The notes beneath the pieces are model-generated. The model was not told the DNA's origin and did no database searches. It saw only the letters and a program-made list of their open reading frames with translations. A stretch of DNA of 64,000 nt, from the NCBI GenBank assembly GCA_905221605.1, contig CAJNDS010000517.1, positions 1 to 64,000 on the forward strand. Reading direction: 5' to 3'. Shown one piece after another: positions 56,301 through 64,000 of this stretch. The stretch is from Symbiodinium natans. Lineage: Eukaryota > Sar > Dinophyceae > Suessiales > Symbiodiniaceae. The translations under genes and the position numbers were made by a program. Positions within the stretch are counted from its first letter, which is position 1. Each line of letters begins with the position of its first letter.

Positions 56301-59300
56301 CGTGACAGCCTGGCACTCCATCGCCCATGCCTCTCTGAGCCAGCGCCCGAATGCCAGCACCGCGCAAGACCTCCTCAGCTCCCTTGCCTTCGCAGCCACT
56401 GCAGCCACTCCCCGCTTCCAAGACGGACACTGGCTCTTCGTGCCTTCCGAGCCTCCTCATTGTGGCTCCCTCCGTGTCTCGTTGCAACTCAGGGGAGTGC
56501 CTGGGCCACGTGGCAACTGGACGCTTCACAAAGTCAACTGGAACTGCGGAGAGGAGGCGCGTGCGCAGCCCTCTCCATCGCTGACTAGCTGCCAGGAGCT
56601 TTGCCACGACATGGCCTTTGCTGCGCTGTGGTCGGCCCCCGGCAGTGCCTCGAATTGCCGTTGCTACACCTCCTGTAATGGTGGGTCCCCCACCACGAGC
56701 TGGCAAACCGTTGTTTATCACAGCATTCCAGATACTTCCGGGCCAGTGCTGCCTTGGGGCGTGCGTGAGGTGGTTGTGCTGGCAGTTGTGCAGGACTTGA
56801 ACTGCACGCAGGCACCAGACTGCAATGCTCTGCACCGAACCCCTTGCAGCGAAGGCAATGCCAACCACCTGTGCGGGGCCTGCCTTGACAATTATGCAGG
56901 GGAGGTCGCTCCAAGTGTGGCGCCGTGTAGCCGTCAGCCTGTCAGGGAGTGCCTGACGAATGACTGGGCCGACTGGAGCTCGTGCTCCAGGACGTGTGGC
57001 ATTGGGTGGTTGACCCGTTCACGGCTCATCACGCAGTACCCTGATGAAGGCGCCGACGACTGCCCGGCTCTGGAGGAGCGCAGGCGATGCAACCTCGCTC
57101 GCTGCGATTCTCTCGCGCCCTTCTGCGCCAGTGGTGTAGCTGAGAATGCCTCTGAGAGCACCCCTAGCCCGCCGCTGAGAAGACTTTCAAGCCGCTCTCG
57201 GTCTCGCCGTTCTCGCTTTTCGATCAGCCCCCAGACGCACCCCACGCCGCAAAGTTCACGGAGGCTGCAAGATGAAGTCTATCTGGAGAGACTGATGGAT
57301 CAAATGAGGCAGACAGCTACATCTTTGCCACGTGAAGTCGCACGGTCCACAGACCAGGTTTGTGACATCTCGCAAGAAGGAACAGCCTCCTGGAAGAAGG
57401 TATCCGATGACAACTTGCCTGAGCAAGGCCTCCAGGGCTGCCCAGGCAAGTTCTACTTGAAGTACATGCGTGCGCAGTGCATCAGCACTGGTTCCAATGC
57501 TCAGTGCAGCAGTGCCTCGGATGGCTTGGATCCAGGATGCTACATGGTGTACTGTTGCGAGCCGTGTGCTAAAGATTGCCAGCAGTGCTTGGGTCCACGT
57601 GCCAAGGATTGTATTCTTTGTATTTCTGGCAAGCTGCTTTACACTCATGCAGATGGGCGCCGGGAATGCATCAAATCTGATACCTGTGCGAAGTTGGGCT
57701 GTCACCGTCCCACAGCTGATGGGAGGTGCGAGAGGGATACAAAGCGATGGGATTGTGATACAGATGAAGCGACCAGCCCATCCGAGATGGATGAAGATAG
57801 CTGCGCTCAAGTTGCTTCAGTGCCAAAAGAGCCTCGGCTCTGTCCGGAGGAGCCATCGACGGTTTGTGCCTTCGATGGATCAAGTAAGCTCTGCTTCTAT
57901 GATGCAAAGTGCAGCGACGAAGTTGGCCCAAGTACCCTGCAGATCGGCTGCGGCGCCGGGGGCTTTCCAAATTGCAGGTGGTGTGGGTTTGAGGATTATG
58001 GCAAATGCCCTGAAGTGACCTTGGCACGAAGGTTGGCTCGGAGTGCAGGAAGTCGAAGAAGACGCGCCGGTGCTCAAAATGAGCGAAATGCCAAGAAGTT
58101 TCTCGCAGCAAAATCCATCAACAAATTGAAGCGGCATGGGGCAGCAAAGATCATGGAGATGGCTTCACCTCATATCGAAGCGTTCCTTCGAGAAAAGATA
58201 AGGAATCCTTTGGTGGAGATGCTAAAATCGTCCATACAGCATACCTTCAGCCAGACTATTCTTTCCATTCCTTCTTCATTTGCGCAAGCAGTGCAAAAAC
58301 TGATTCCAGCCGTGTTTCCAAGCACACAACTCCCAGACACTGAGCAGTTCCACAGTCAATTGCAGCAACATATCGAGATGCATTTCAGGCAGGCTTTGGA
58401 GAAGCATCGCGATTCACTGTTTGCAGCTGCGAGCTCCTTGATACCAGCAACAAACTTGGCCGGTGATTCCGAGGAGATCGCCAGAGTCCGGTCCGTGTAC
58501 TCGCGTGTGCAGTCGAGGTCAGTGCCTTTGATGGAAGCATCTGTAAGCACTGCGCTGAGATCGGTTTTGAGACAAGCCGGGGCGTCGGCAGCCAGCTGGC
58601 TGACAACCCGTGCCCAAGCAACCCAGCTAGTGTCGGAAGCCTGGGAAGGGCTTCGCAGCGTTTCCACGGAGGAAAGCATGTCCGAGGTTGCGTCAGAAGT
58701 GGCCGAAACAGTTCGCAAGACGCTGTATGCTGAGCTGAGCAGGACACTAGAGGTGGAAGTGCTGAGCATAATCAACCAGGAGCTTCTCGTGGTGGAGCAG
58801 TCTGCCCAGGATGAGGTCAGGACTGCCGTGCATTCTTTGTTGCCTGGAGCCTTCGGAGAAGAGTCTGCAGAGCAACGGCTTCACCGGGTAGTGAATCATT
58901 CCACGCAGACTTTGCAGCAGCGCAGCGCTGCATTGCTGCAGGCAAGCGTCCGATCAGCTACGCAAGCATCAGCGTCCGGGGCGAGCGCAAGCCTTGCGAA
59001 GCCTGTGGAGGATCTGCTTATGGCAGCAACGAACAGCTTGAGTGGGATGCTGCGAACTGGCGCGGTGTCTCTCGGTAACCTCTTCGGGATCGACGTGGCG
59101 GACAAGTTCGATGAGGTCATGGAGCCTCTGCAGCGCCAGGTGCAGCTGTTTATTCATCAGCTTCTTTCTGGCAGTGCATCTGCTCTGGCTTCCAGCATCA
59201 CGAGTGGGCTGGAGGACATGGTGCGTGAGTCTGTAGAAAAGATAGGCAGCGTGATTGCCACGGAGGTGCAAAGCCTAGTTACCGACCTGCAGAAGCATGC

Positions 59301-62300
59301 CAAGAATGAGGCCAAGAAGGCCCTCGGCAGGAAAGGCGCCAATATTTTCAAGGCACTTATGCGAGCCGCAAAGAGCAGCATTAAGCAGTTGCCAAAGCAG
59401 ATCAAGAAGCGCCAGATTCTTTCCAAGGTCTGGAGCACGGCCAAGGCCGAAATTCGAAGCATAACTACACGGCTCAAGGGCGTGCTGCGCAACGCCGTCG
59501 CAGCTGTGAAGACAGCGGCTGGGCAGGCAGTGCGAGACCTCAAACAGGCGCTGAGCACCGCCGGGCAAGATGGGGCCATCCAGCTGATGATGTACCTGGC
59601 AGCGCGGGTCGTCTCCGCCACGCTCTCGCCTCTGATTCTCCAGCCCGTGGATGCAATTTTGCAGTCCGAGCTGCTCAATGATGCCTTACAGGCCGTCTCA
59701 GCTCGGCTGTCGGAGACCGCAGGAGGACTAGGTGTCGTACCCGATCTGTCTTCCCTAACGCAGGCTGATATTGATCCAGAGCTTTTAGTTGCCAGCGGCC
59801 TCGACCGCGCATTGAGCGATCTTGAAGGGCGGTCGCAGGCAGCCCAGCATTTGTTGGAGAATCTCCCGCAACCGCAGGACTTGGTCACAGAGTTGAGATC
59901 TTGCATTGGCAGCAAGTCCGAGAGCATGGAGGCTGAGGTGAGCAACATACTAGTACAGATAGCATCCAGCTTCGCATTTGGGCACTTGCAGAAACATTTC
60001 ACGGGCACCCACAAGGAAATTCTCCAAAGGCACGCCAGTAAGGCGCCCGTGGATTTCCGCGGTGCCGTCAGCTCGGTGGCCCTTGTCCTGAGGCACAACC
60101 TGGAGACCTGTGTTGAGGGCTTGATCTCGGCAGAGCTTGTGAAGTACTCCGCGCAGGCCTGGGCTGCGGCCCGCGTCGCAGTGGAAACGTGCACGGCGAT
60201 CCCGCCAGTATTACACCTCAAGTTCGAGCGAGTTAAACAAGAGCTGACCAGAGATGGCATGTTCACCACTGGCAACCTGCTGGTGTGGAACATGTCCAGC
60301 AATACTCAGCTAATGTCCCTCGAGTTTGTTGAAGCTGGGTGGTCATCTAGACTTCCTGCAGGGGACTACGCCGCCACGGTGCAGCCAAAGACCGCAGGCA
60401 CCTGCGGAACACAAGCCTTGGCGCTGGAGATGGTTCCTGGGCGCACAGACCCTTGGATCGCATGTGGGACTCTAGTGAAGCAAGCTGGCAATGACTCCAT
60501 TCTGGTTGCAGAGAGGGTGCAGTTTCAGTCCCCGCTCGCCACCGTGATCGGCTCGCAGAATGCGCTGAGTGGAGTGCTTGAACTGGCGCTGCAGCATCCA
60601 GGCGAGGTTCTGGTGTCAATCCAAGACGAGCCCAAAAACTCCCCAGACTGGAGTCAGAGCACCGAAGAGCAGTTTTTCAGGCTCGCCTTCGGCGCCTACG
60701 CGTCACAGACTGCAGATGCCAGTGAAAAAACACACGCGGCACAGGGCTGGGCTTTGCTCTTGGACCTTTGTGGCGAAAGCTACTGTGCCTACGTTTCGGC
60801 ACAGGGCAGCCGGTGCGTGATCGCCTTCGGAGGCCCCGTGGAAGTCACTGAGTGGGCAGGGGAAGGCAGCTTCCAAGACATGGAATCTGTGTTGCTGGGA
60901 TCGAAGCAGAGGCCTGCGCGATTTTCGACCACCGGTTCCTTTGTGCACGCTGGCGCCTTGGAGATTTTTGAGGACATCAAGAGGGCACCCTCGTGGGAGC
61001 AATGGCGCCTGCTGTCTGGTTCTTCCGGCCGTTGTCACGAAGTGTACTTTGTTGGGCATGGCCTGGGTGGTGCAGCAGCAGTGCTCCACGGCCTGGACCA
61101 CCCGTGGCCAATGTTGGTTCGGCTCAGGACCTACGGAGCACCTCGGCTCTTCAATGCGTCCGTCACCTCTGGTCTCGGTTGTGCATCCTGGCGATACTGG
61201 CTGCAAGATGGAGGCTGTGAGGATCCCATCTCACATCTACCCACAGCACTGCAGCACGGCCCGGCCAATAGTGTTCCCCTTGTCCGCAATGGCCCCTTGA
61301 GTCCGCTCTCAGGCGGCTGCAACAGAACCACCTCCTCGCCGCCCGAACCCTTAAGAAGCCAGTGCCGCGGTCTCCACCTTCCAGAGATGTACCTGGCAGC
61401 TTTTCACAACTTCGAGGCCACCTGCGAGGAAGAGAGCCGTGGGCAGGTGCTCCTCCTCACTGCTGTTTACGTCAATGAGAACCGCGGGGCCAGTGTGATC
61501 TTCCCCGGGGACACTTTGCGCGTGGCCTGGAAGGCCTGCAAGGTGCCAACCGTGAAGATCTCAGTGATCTCGGCAGTCTCTTCGGATTCTTCGGCTGGAC
61601 GCCCGACAGAGGTTGTGCAGTGGTTGGCGGATGCACGGGCCAAGGAGTTCTCTGTGCTGTGGGCTACAGGCTTTCTGCAATCTGGCGCAGGCGCCCGATA
61701 CCGCATCCAGCTGAAAGCTGTGGACCGCACAGCCTGGGCCGGCCTGGCCGCGAGCGGCAGCGGCACGGTGGCCTCTCGCTGGTTCCAGGCACCCCACTCG
61801 AAGTGCTCCATGTCCGGTGCTGCGGTGGGGTTGGACACAGATTTCTCTTTGAGGTTCACCCAGGAAGTGTCCGGCATTCTGCGTTCGCAGGCCGAAGAGT
61901 ACCTCGTCCGCAAGCTAGAGGAGACCCTTGGCCCACTGCTTCCCGTGCCTGTCGCCAGCTTGCTAGCGATGGCTTCCGGGTCTTCTGATTCTGCAGAGAC
62001 TCTTTTTGTGGCCCTCAATTCCCGGGAGAAGCTGGGAGAGCTTGTGAGGTTGGTGCCGGTGGTCATGCGGCGGGGCCACCCGGTGTACTCGGAGCTGAAG
62101 CTGGTGGCAGGCATCTTCGGCTTGGATCTCGTGGCTGTGATCAAGCAGCTGCTCCTGCAAGCGCTTTCTGTCATGGGAGCACCCGAGCAGGCGCGTGCTG
62201 CTGTGGACAGTTGGGAGCCCCGGGATGAGGAGCTGGACGAGCTGTTGCGACTCATCAGAAGCCTGAGATCGCCCGGCCACCCCACTTTCAATGACCTGGA

Positions 62301-64000
62301 TCTCCTTGCCAGAATCCTTGGCCTGGGGCCTGCAGAGGACTTGATCTTGGGGCTCGCAAAGAACGTGCTGCTTGCCGCTCTGGGCCCTGTGCTGCCTGAG
62401 TCCATCCGGGACAAAGTGCAACAGGCGGACATCCGGGCGGAACATGTAGAGCTTCTGCGAGAAGCGGTCGCGAGTTTCCGGCAGCCTTGGCAACCCAGTT
62501 TGGAAGACCTTTCACGGCTAGCCGAAGCCTTGAACCTGAAACTCGCGGACTTGCTGCTGCCTCTGCTGGCCATCTTCTTGGAAGCTTCTCAGGTGCCATC
62601 AGCTCCGCTATACGAGAAGATTGCGACGGAGGAGGCCTTGGCTTCAGCCTTGCAAGACGAGGAGGTCCAGGTCGCCCTGACCCTGACCCTGCAGCGTGGA
62701 TATCCCAGCTACTCTGACCTGCAGGCCTTGGCGGCCTTCTTTGGCTTGGACCTTTTGGGAGACTTGGTGAAACCTTTCTTCAGCTCAGCCCTCCGCAAGT
62801 CCGGTCTGAGCCCGGAGGTCATAGAGGCGATGGAGGCTGCGGAGGCGGATGCCAGGCCCAGGGCACTGCGCGAGGCCGCAGATGCGGTGATGCGCGAGCG
62901 GCGCCTGAGCTATCGTAGCATGAGGCTTTGCATCAGCGCCTTTGGCTTGGAGGCGCACCTGGCAGCTTTCCTCAAGCCTGCCGTTCTGGAGGTCCTCTCA
63001 GCGGTCATTGGCGAGTTGCCCAGTGGCTTGCGGCAAGCCATCAGCGCCGGCATTGAGGGCAGCGACATGGAGTTGGCCTACCAAGCCTACCAGGCCCTGG
63101 ACGCCATGATCGAGCGAGGCTTGCCCAACGCTTCCGAGCTCCTTCATCTGGCATCTGCCCTGGGATTGGAGCCCCTGCGCCTGCTCACACCACTGCTGGC
63201 TCACTTTCTTTCAGCTGCAGGAGTGCCAAGCGACATGCTCGATGCCATCCACGCACATGGCACACTAGCGTCTGAGACCATGCGGCAGTTGCAGTCTCGT
63301 TTCGATGCCGTGATGGCCCGGAAGTGCGCAGACCTGGACGACCTCACTGCCATTGCGGAGATCTTCGGCTTGCAGCAGCCTGACGACCTCCTCTTGAAGA
63401 TGATCTCGCGCGTGCTTCAGACCCTTGGAGCGTCATCAAAACAGGTGGAGGTCATCAGAGACATTTCCATCACTGCGGAGGCGGTGCAGGCCATAAACAA
63501 CATCATCTGTTCGCTTCCCACAATTCCCACATATGAGGCGGTGAAGGGGGCCATCCAAGCGTTAGGCCTCGAATTGCACGAGTTCCTCAGGCCATTGCTT
63601 CGGGCCGCACTCATGCAGCTGGGCCTGTCGGTGCTCTATTCAGCCCTGGGCGACGCGGAGCCGGAGCCTCAAAAGCTTGGTGGCGCCCTGGACCTCGTCC
63701 AGGAGGCAATGTCTGGAGGCCCCATGAACGTGCCTGAACTGGCCGAGGCCTTCGGGCTACAACTGGAGGCTTTGCTGAAGCCGTTGCTTGTGTCCCTACT
63801 GCAGGCAAGGGCGCCAGAGGAGCTGGTCATTGCAGTGGAGCAGGCGGATGACCTAGGACCCCTGCAAGTCTTGCTGCCTGCCATTCTCGAGCGCAATCTT
63901 ACCTTGCGGTCTTCAGACCTTCAGAACCTTGCTGAGACTTACGGGCTCAATGCTGACCATGTTCTGAAGCACCTGGCTGTGTGGATGCTGAGGGTGGTGG
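53386..64000 (+). CDS. Giant multidomain type II membrane/surface protein (3' end outside window)
   Basis: One open frame of 3,538 codons from ATG 53,386 (in-frame stops at 53,290 and 53,308, no earlier ATG) with no stop or visible intron. Residues 5-95 hold a twofold duplication (TAWGD/TAWED), and 106-130 form one membrane helix (WQVVAFLLLLLAFALGVW), so the rest is probably lumenal or extracellular. Then: two Big_5-like Ig domains (~195-290, ~410-505; RPISGAVAVPLATHLEFTFS); DUF4215 repeat (850-893; CGDG...GCDDGN...DGC); Cys-rich module (~1146); thrombospondin type 1 repeat (1193-1241; WADWSSCSRTCGIG); furin-like Cys repeat (1390-1435); helical region (~1560-2290); class-3-lipase-like domain (~2440-2680) with GHGLGG instead of GHSLGG; and ten ~67-residue repeats from ~2880. 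Adhesion or cell-surface role is inference. The gene ends beyond the window. Confidence 0.92.
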   Translation, partial: MPPKTAWGDQSPTAPAAVPSPAAATELVLASVESEHTRQETEHGRLEATPPPHTAWEDFARQTSPPAAPPTVLAVVPTASEQAQLETEPSQAKRDAQSETASQRGTLVALRLWQVVAFLLLLLAFALGVWSQVGQQCVTVSQPRDQLDDATETTSQAIFIEPNLSNSSKQDLEEDVSLTAEEALVQDLPYIVQTRPISGAVAVPLATHLEFTFSTQVQCTEPLKATVSERSTGQPAPIHAELDDTNRTLKLQLGLLASGTTYVASLGAGACTSAQGTESLGSRIEFTTLSNADVTLVTMNMSFQGLDFDKFVADDLLVSQLRDKVIQEAVLASGLSSAEHIRVDFTNGSVIASLTILPDSESALQTVEGNLQIASGNTTLQLTLLEFLKTANFSNVIDGELAVVVSGPAQVSLRRTRPQLITQLSRVSLDAVVELQFSETVQRGTGPIALLHVHDNEFHLAEAQPSITIDGVLRLHLPSANLRPASQYAILLGPSAVMSLEGQGNAREVRQITTEGPVAGTWRCALAANCTIRAALVVPDGSDPRRSQILVAQRGFCRASRFKHPESRSVFANWTSAAFYEASKAEYELGVAFSGAGSYELCWRSGSAAAFAVPFGELLLTGPSSCEASCIRGRTCEVGVSGFQIPDGALSVYRAISDTSATASGNGGCDLHSPLIEVPLPTDDANKTSVPIAPEALLNQLGNMVLCWRPMRDAGNPRRMPCGSLTVSGPHRVTGAQGGQLDPAASTIFQLHISGSGLALTDSLYLGKDCQSTWNFTEPDEPNVTLNKSDPASSPVMLSSPLTGFTGSRKTSLRWTVPGLPQGSYAACWQCLRCEQPVLVGSFSVRRARCGDGRREAAEGCDDGNTRGEDGCDARCQPEAGFDCQAGSGPDVCREVRNAMTAVSRFSVGGTSMSPASNLAFGLPWLLSSMEGSFLAEFERVHELRSLRFALLLANYTDQHVDVHVECSSSDSVTAWHSIAHASLSQRPNASTAQDLLSSLAFAATAATPRFQDGHWLFVPSEPPHCGSLRVSLQLRGVPGPRGNWTLHKVNWNCGEEARAQPSPSLTSCQELCHDMAFAALWSAPGSASNCRCYTSCNGGSPTTSWQTVVYHSIPDTSGPVLPWGVREVVVLAVVQDLNCTQAPDCNALHRTPCSEGNANHLCGACLDNYAGEVAPSVAPCSRQPVRECLTNDWADWSSCSRTCGIGWLTRSRLITQYPDEGADDCPALEERRRCNLARCDSLAPFCASGVAENASESTPSPPLRRLSSRSRSRRSRFSISPQTHPTPQSSRRLQDEVYLERLMDQMRQTATSLPREVARSTDQVCDISQEGTASWKKVSDDNLPEQGLQGCPGKFYLKYMRAQCISTGSNAQCSSASDGLDPGCYMVYCCEPCAKDCQQCLGPRAKDCILCISGKLLYTHADGRRECIKSDTCAKLGCHRPTADGRCERDTKRWDCDTDEATSPSEMDEDSCAQVASVPKEPRLCPEEPSTVCAFDGSSKLCFYDAKCSDEVGPSTLQIGCGAGGFPNCRWCGFEDYGKCPEVTLARRLARSAGSRRRRAGAQNERNAKKFLAAKSINKLKRHGAAKIMEMASPHIEAFLREKIRNPLVEMLKSSIQHTFSQTILSIPSSFAQAVQKLIPAVFPSTQLPDTEQFHSQLQQHIEMHFRQALEKHRDSLFAAASSLIPATNLAGDSEEIARVRSVYSRVQSRSVPLMEASVSTALRSVLRQAGASAASWLTTRAQATQLVSEAWEGLRSVSTEESMSEVASEVAETVRKTLYAELSRTLEVEVLSIINQELLVVEQSAQDEVRTAVHSLLPGAFGEESAEQRLHRVVNHSTQTLQQRSAALLQASVRSATQASASGASASLAKPVEDLLMAATNSLSGMLRTGAVSLGNLFGIDVADKFDEVMEPLQRQVQLFIHQLLSGSASALASSITSGLEDMVRESVEKIGSVIATEVQSLVTDLQKHAKNEAKKALGRKGANIFKALMRAAKSSIKQLPKQIKKRQILSKVWSTAKAEIRSITTRLKGVLRNAVAAVKTAAGQAVRDLKQALSTAGQDGAIQLMMYLAARVVSATLSPLILQPVDAILQSELLNDALQAVSARLSETAGGLGVVPDLSSLTQADIDPELLVASGLDRALSDLEGRSQAAQHLLENLPQPQDLVTELRSCIGSKSESMEAEVSNILVQIASSFAFGHLQKHFTGTHKEILQRHASKAPVDFRGAVSSVALVLRHNLETCVEGLISAELVKYSAQAWAAARVAVETCTAIPPVLHLKFERVKQELTRDGMFTTGNLLVWNMSSNTQLMSLEFVEAGWSSRLPAGDYAATVQPKTAGTCGTQALALEMVPGRTDPWIACGTLVKQAGNDSILVAERVQFQSPLATVIGSQNALSGVLELALQHPGEVLVSIQDEPKNSPDWSQSTEEQFFRLAFGAYASQTADASEKTHAAQGWALLLDLCGESYCAYVSAQGSRCVIAFGGPVEVTEWAGEGSFQDMESVLLGSKQRPARFSTTGSFVHAGALEIFEDIKRAPSWEQWRLLSGSSGRCHEVYFVGHGLGGAAAVLHGLDHPWPMLVRLRTYGAPRLFNASVTSGLGCASWRYWLQDGGCEDPISHLPTALQHGPANSVPLVRNGPLSPLSGGCNRTTSSPPEPLRSQCRGLHLPEMYLAAFHNFEATCEEESRGQVLLLTAVYVNENRGASVIFPGDTLRVAWKACKVPTVKISVISAVSSDSSAGRPTEVVQWLADARAKEFSVLWATGFLQSGAGARYRIQLKAVDRTAWAGLAASGSGTVASRWFQAPHSKCSMSGAAVGLDTDFSLRFTQEVSGILRSQAEEYLVRKLEETLGPLLPVPVASLLAMASGSSDSAETLFVALNSREKLGELVRLVPVVMRRGHPVYSELKLVAGIFGLDLVAVIKQLLLQALSVMGAPEQARAAVDSWEPRDEELDELLRLIRSLRSPGHPTFNDLDLLARILGLGPAEDLILGLAKNVLLAALGPVLPESIRDKVQQADIRAEHVELLREAVASFRQPWQPSLEDLSRLAEALNLKLADLLLPLLAIFLEASQVPSAPLYEKIATEEALASALQDEEVQVALTLTLQRGYPSYSDLQALAAFFGLDLLGDLVKPFFSSALRKSGLSPEVIEAMEAAEADARPRALREAADAVMRERRLSYRSMRLCISAFGLEAHLAAFLKPAVLEVLSAVIGELPSGLRQAISAGIEGSDMELAYQAYQALDAMIERGLPNASELLHLASALGLEPLRLLTPLLAHFLSAAGVPSDMLDAIHAHGTLASETMRQLQSRFDAVMARKCADLDDLTAIAEIFGLQQPDDLLLKMISRVLQTLGASSKQVEVIRDISITAEAVQAINNIICSLPTIPTYEAVKGAIQALGLELHEFLRPLLRAALMQLGLSVLYSALGDAEPEPQKLGGALDLVQEAMSGGPMNVPELAEAFGLQLEALLKPLLVSLLQARAPEELVIAVEQADDLGPLQVLLPAILERNLTLRSSDLQNLAETYGLNADHVLKHLAVWMLRVV
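60700..61420 (+). other. Class-3-lipase-like domain lacking the nucleophile Ser
   Basis: Within the giant protein: CVIAFGGPVEVTEWAGE (residue 2477 onward) resembles the VAFRGT...DW strand, VYFVGHGLGGAAA is the nucleophile elbow with Gly2559 in place of Ser, LRTYGAPRLFN follows as in lipases, D2613 lies in DPISHLP (family D-x-VP-x-LP), and His2664 in HLPEMYLAAF. Asp and His are kept, so the fold is recognisable but hydrolysis is unlikely. Confidence 0.7.
62026..64000 (+). repeat. At least ten ~67-residue helical protein repeats
   Basis: Each repeat contains a short helix, a P/Y-x-ELxxLA helix ending in F/L-G-L, then a Leu-rich helix (LxPLLxxxL). The FGL-equivalent residue falls at 2911, 2978, 3049, 3119, 3186, 3259, 3327, 3393, 3456 and 3519, a spacing of 63-73. 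Sequence identity between repeats is low, so the duplication is old. I do not recognise the family. The series runs off the right edge. Confidence 0.85.

Noticed and set aside
59157-60302. 381-residue minus-strand ORF inside the giant gene
   Set aside because: Antisense shadow of a GC-biased coding frame. The plus frame carries the domains and continuity.
61467-62573. 368-residue minus-strand ORF
   Set aside because: Also an antisense shadow of the giant gene, with Ser/Arg-rich composition typical of reversed coding DNA.

Overview
The window looks like nuclear DNA of a dinoflagellate, probably a Symbiodiniaceae/Suessiales relative. This is inference. It rests on a Ty1/copia element with the CCHC/DSGA/DD35E/YVDD order and extra modules, an R2-like LINE family with a C-terminal restriction-like endonuclease (RLE) present as several dead 3' ends, an APE-type LINE carrying zinc fingers and a ubiquitin-protease-like Cys box, a spliced-leader-like motif inside the copia LTRs, and a giant intron-free surface-protein gene. 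There is no bacterial-type operon structure.

Layout. 1-2.98 kb: non-coding DNA with 39-bp and 10-bp tandem repeats, an AT microsatellite and a ~490-bp trinucleotide tract. 2.98-13.07 kb: a copia RNase H split into a plus-strand N-terminal half and a minus-strand C-terminal half, with a decayed ~9.5-kb LINE between them (Cys-rich ORF1, APE endonuclease, reverse transcriptase, two C2H2-like fingers, an inverted second finger pair, and a downstream USP-like domain). 13.07-15.95 kb: unrecognised. 15.95-24.87 kb: a nearly complete copia element with two LTRs about 97.5% identical, PBS, PPT and target-site duplication. Its frames cover gag, protease, integrase, RT-RNase H, an unassigned C-terminal domain and a separate small membrane-protein ORF, broken by several single-base frameshifts. 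24.88-28.30 kb: no recognisable gene.

28.30-46.79 kb: about 14.2 kb (roughly 395 units) of a 36-bp satellite organised in three higher-order copies of about 4.2-4.8 kb. Only the first copy is interrupted, by a 5'-truncated LINE (31,975-33,900) and by a 2.36-kb insert made of two tandem ~1.18-kb units (34,937-37,295). Both inserts sit inside a satellite monomer that is exactly restored across them. 46.79-52.1 kb: a GC-rich cluster of at least seven broken R2-like LINE fragments, one on the minus strand.

53,386 to the right edge: one uninterrupted reading frame of 3,538 codons with no stop in the window. It encodes a predicted type II membrane protein with two bacterial-Ig-like domains, a DUF4215 Cys repeat, a thrombospondin type 1 repeat, a furin-like Cys repeat, a long helical region, a class-3-lipase-like domain whose nucleophile Ser is Gly, and at least ten ~67-residue helical repeats running off the window. 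It is the only convincing host gene here. The rest is a nested transposon and satellite landscape. The least-explained items are this gene, the two extra modules of the copia element, and the satellite with its clean insertions.
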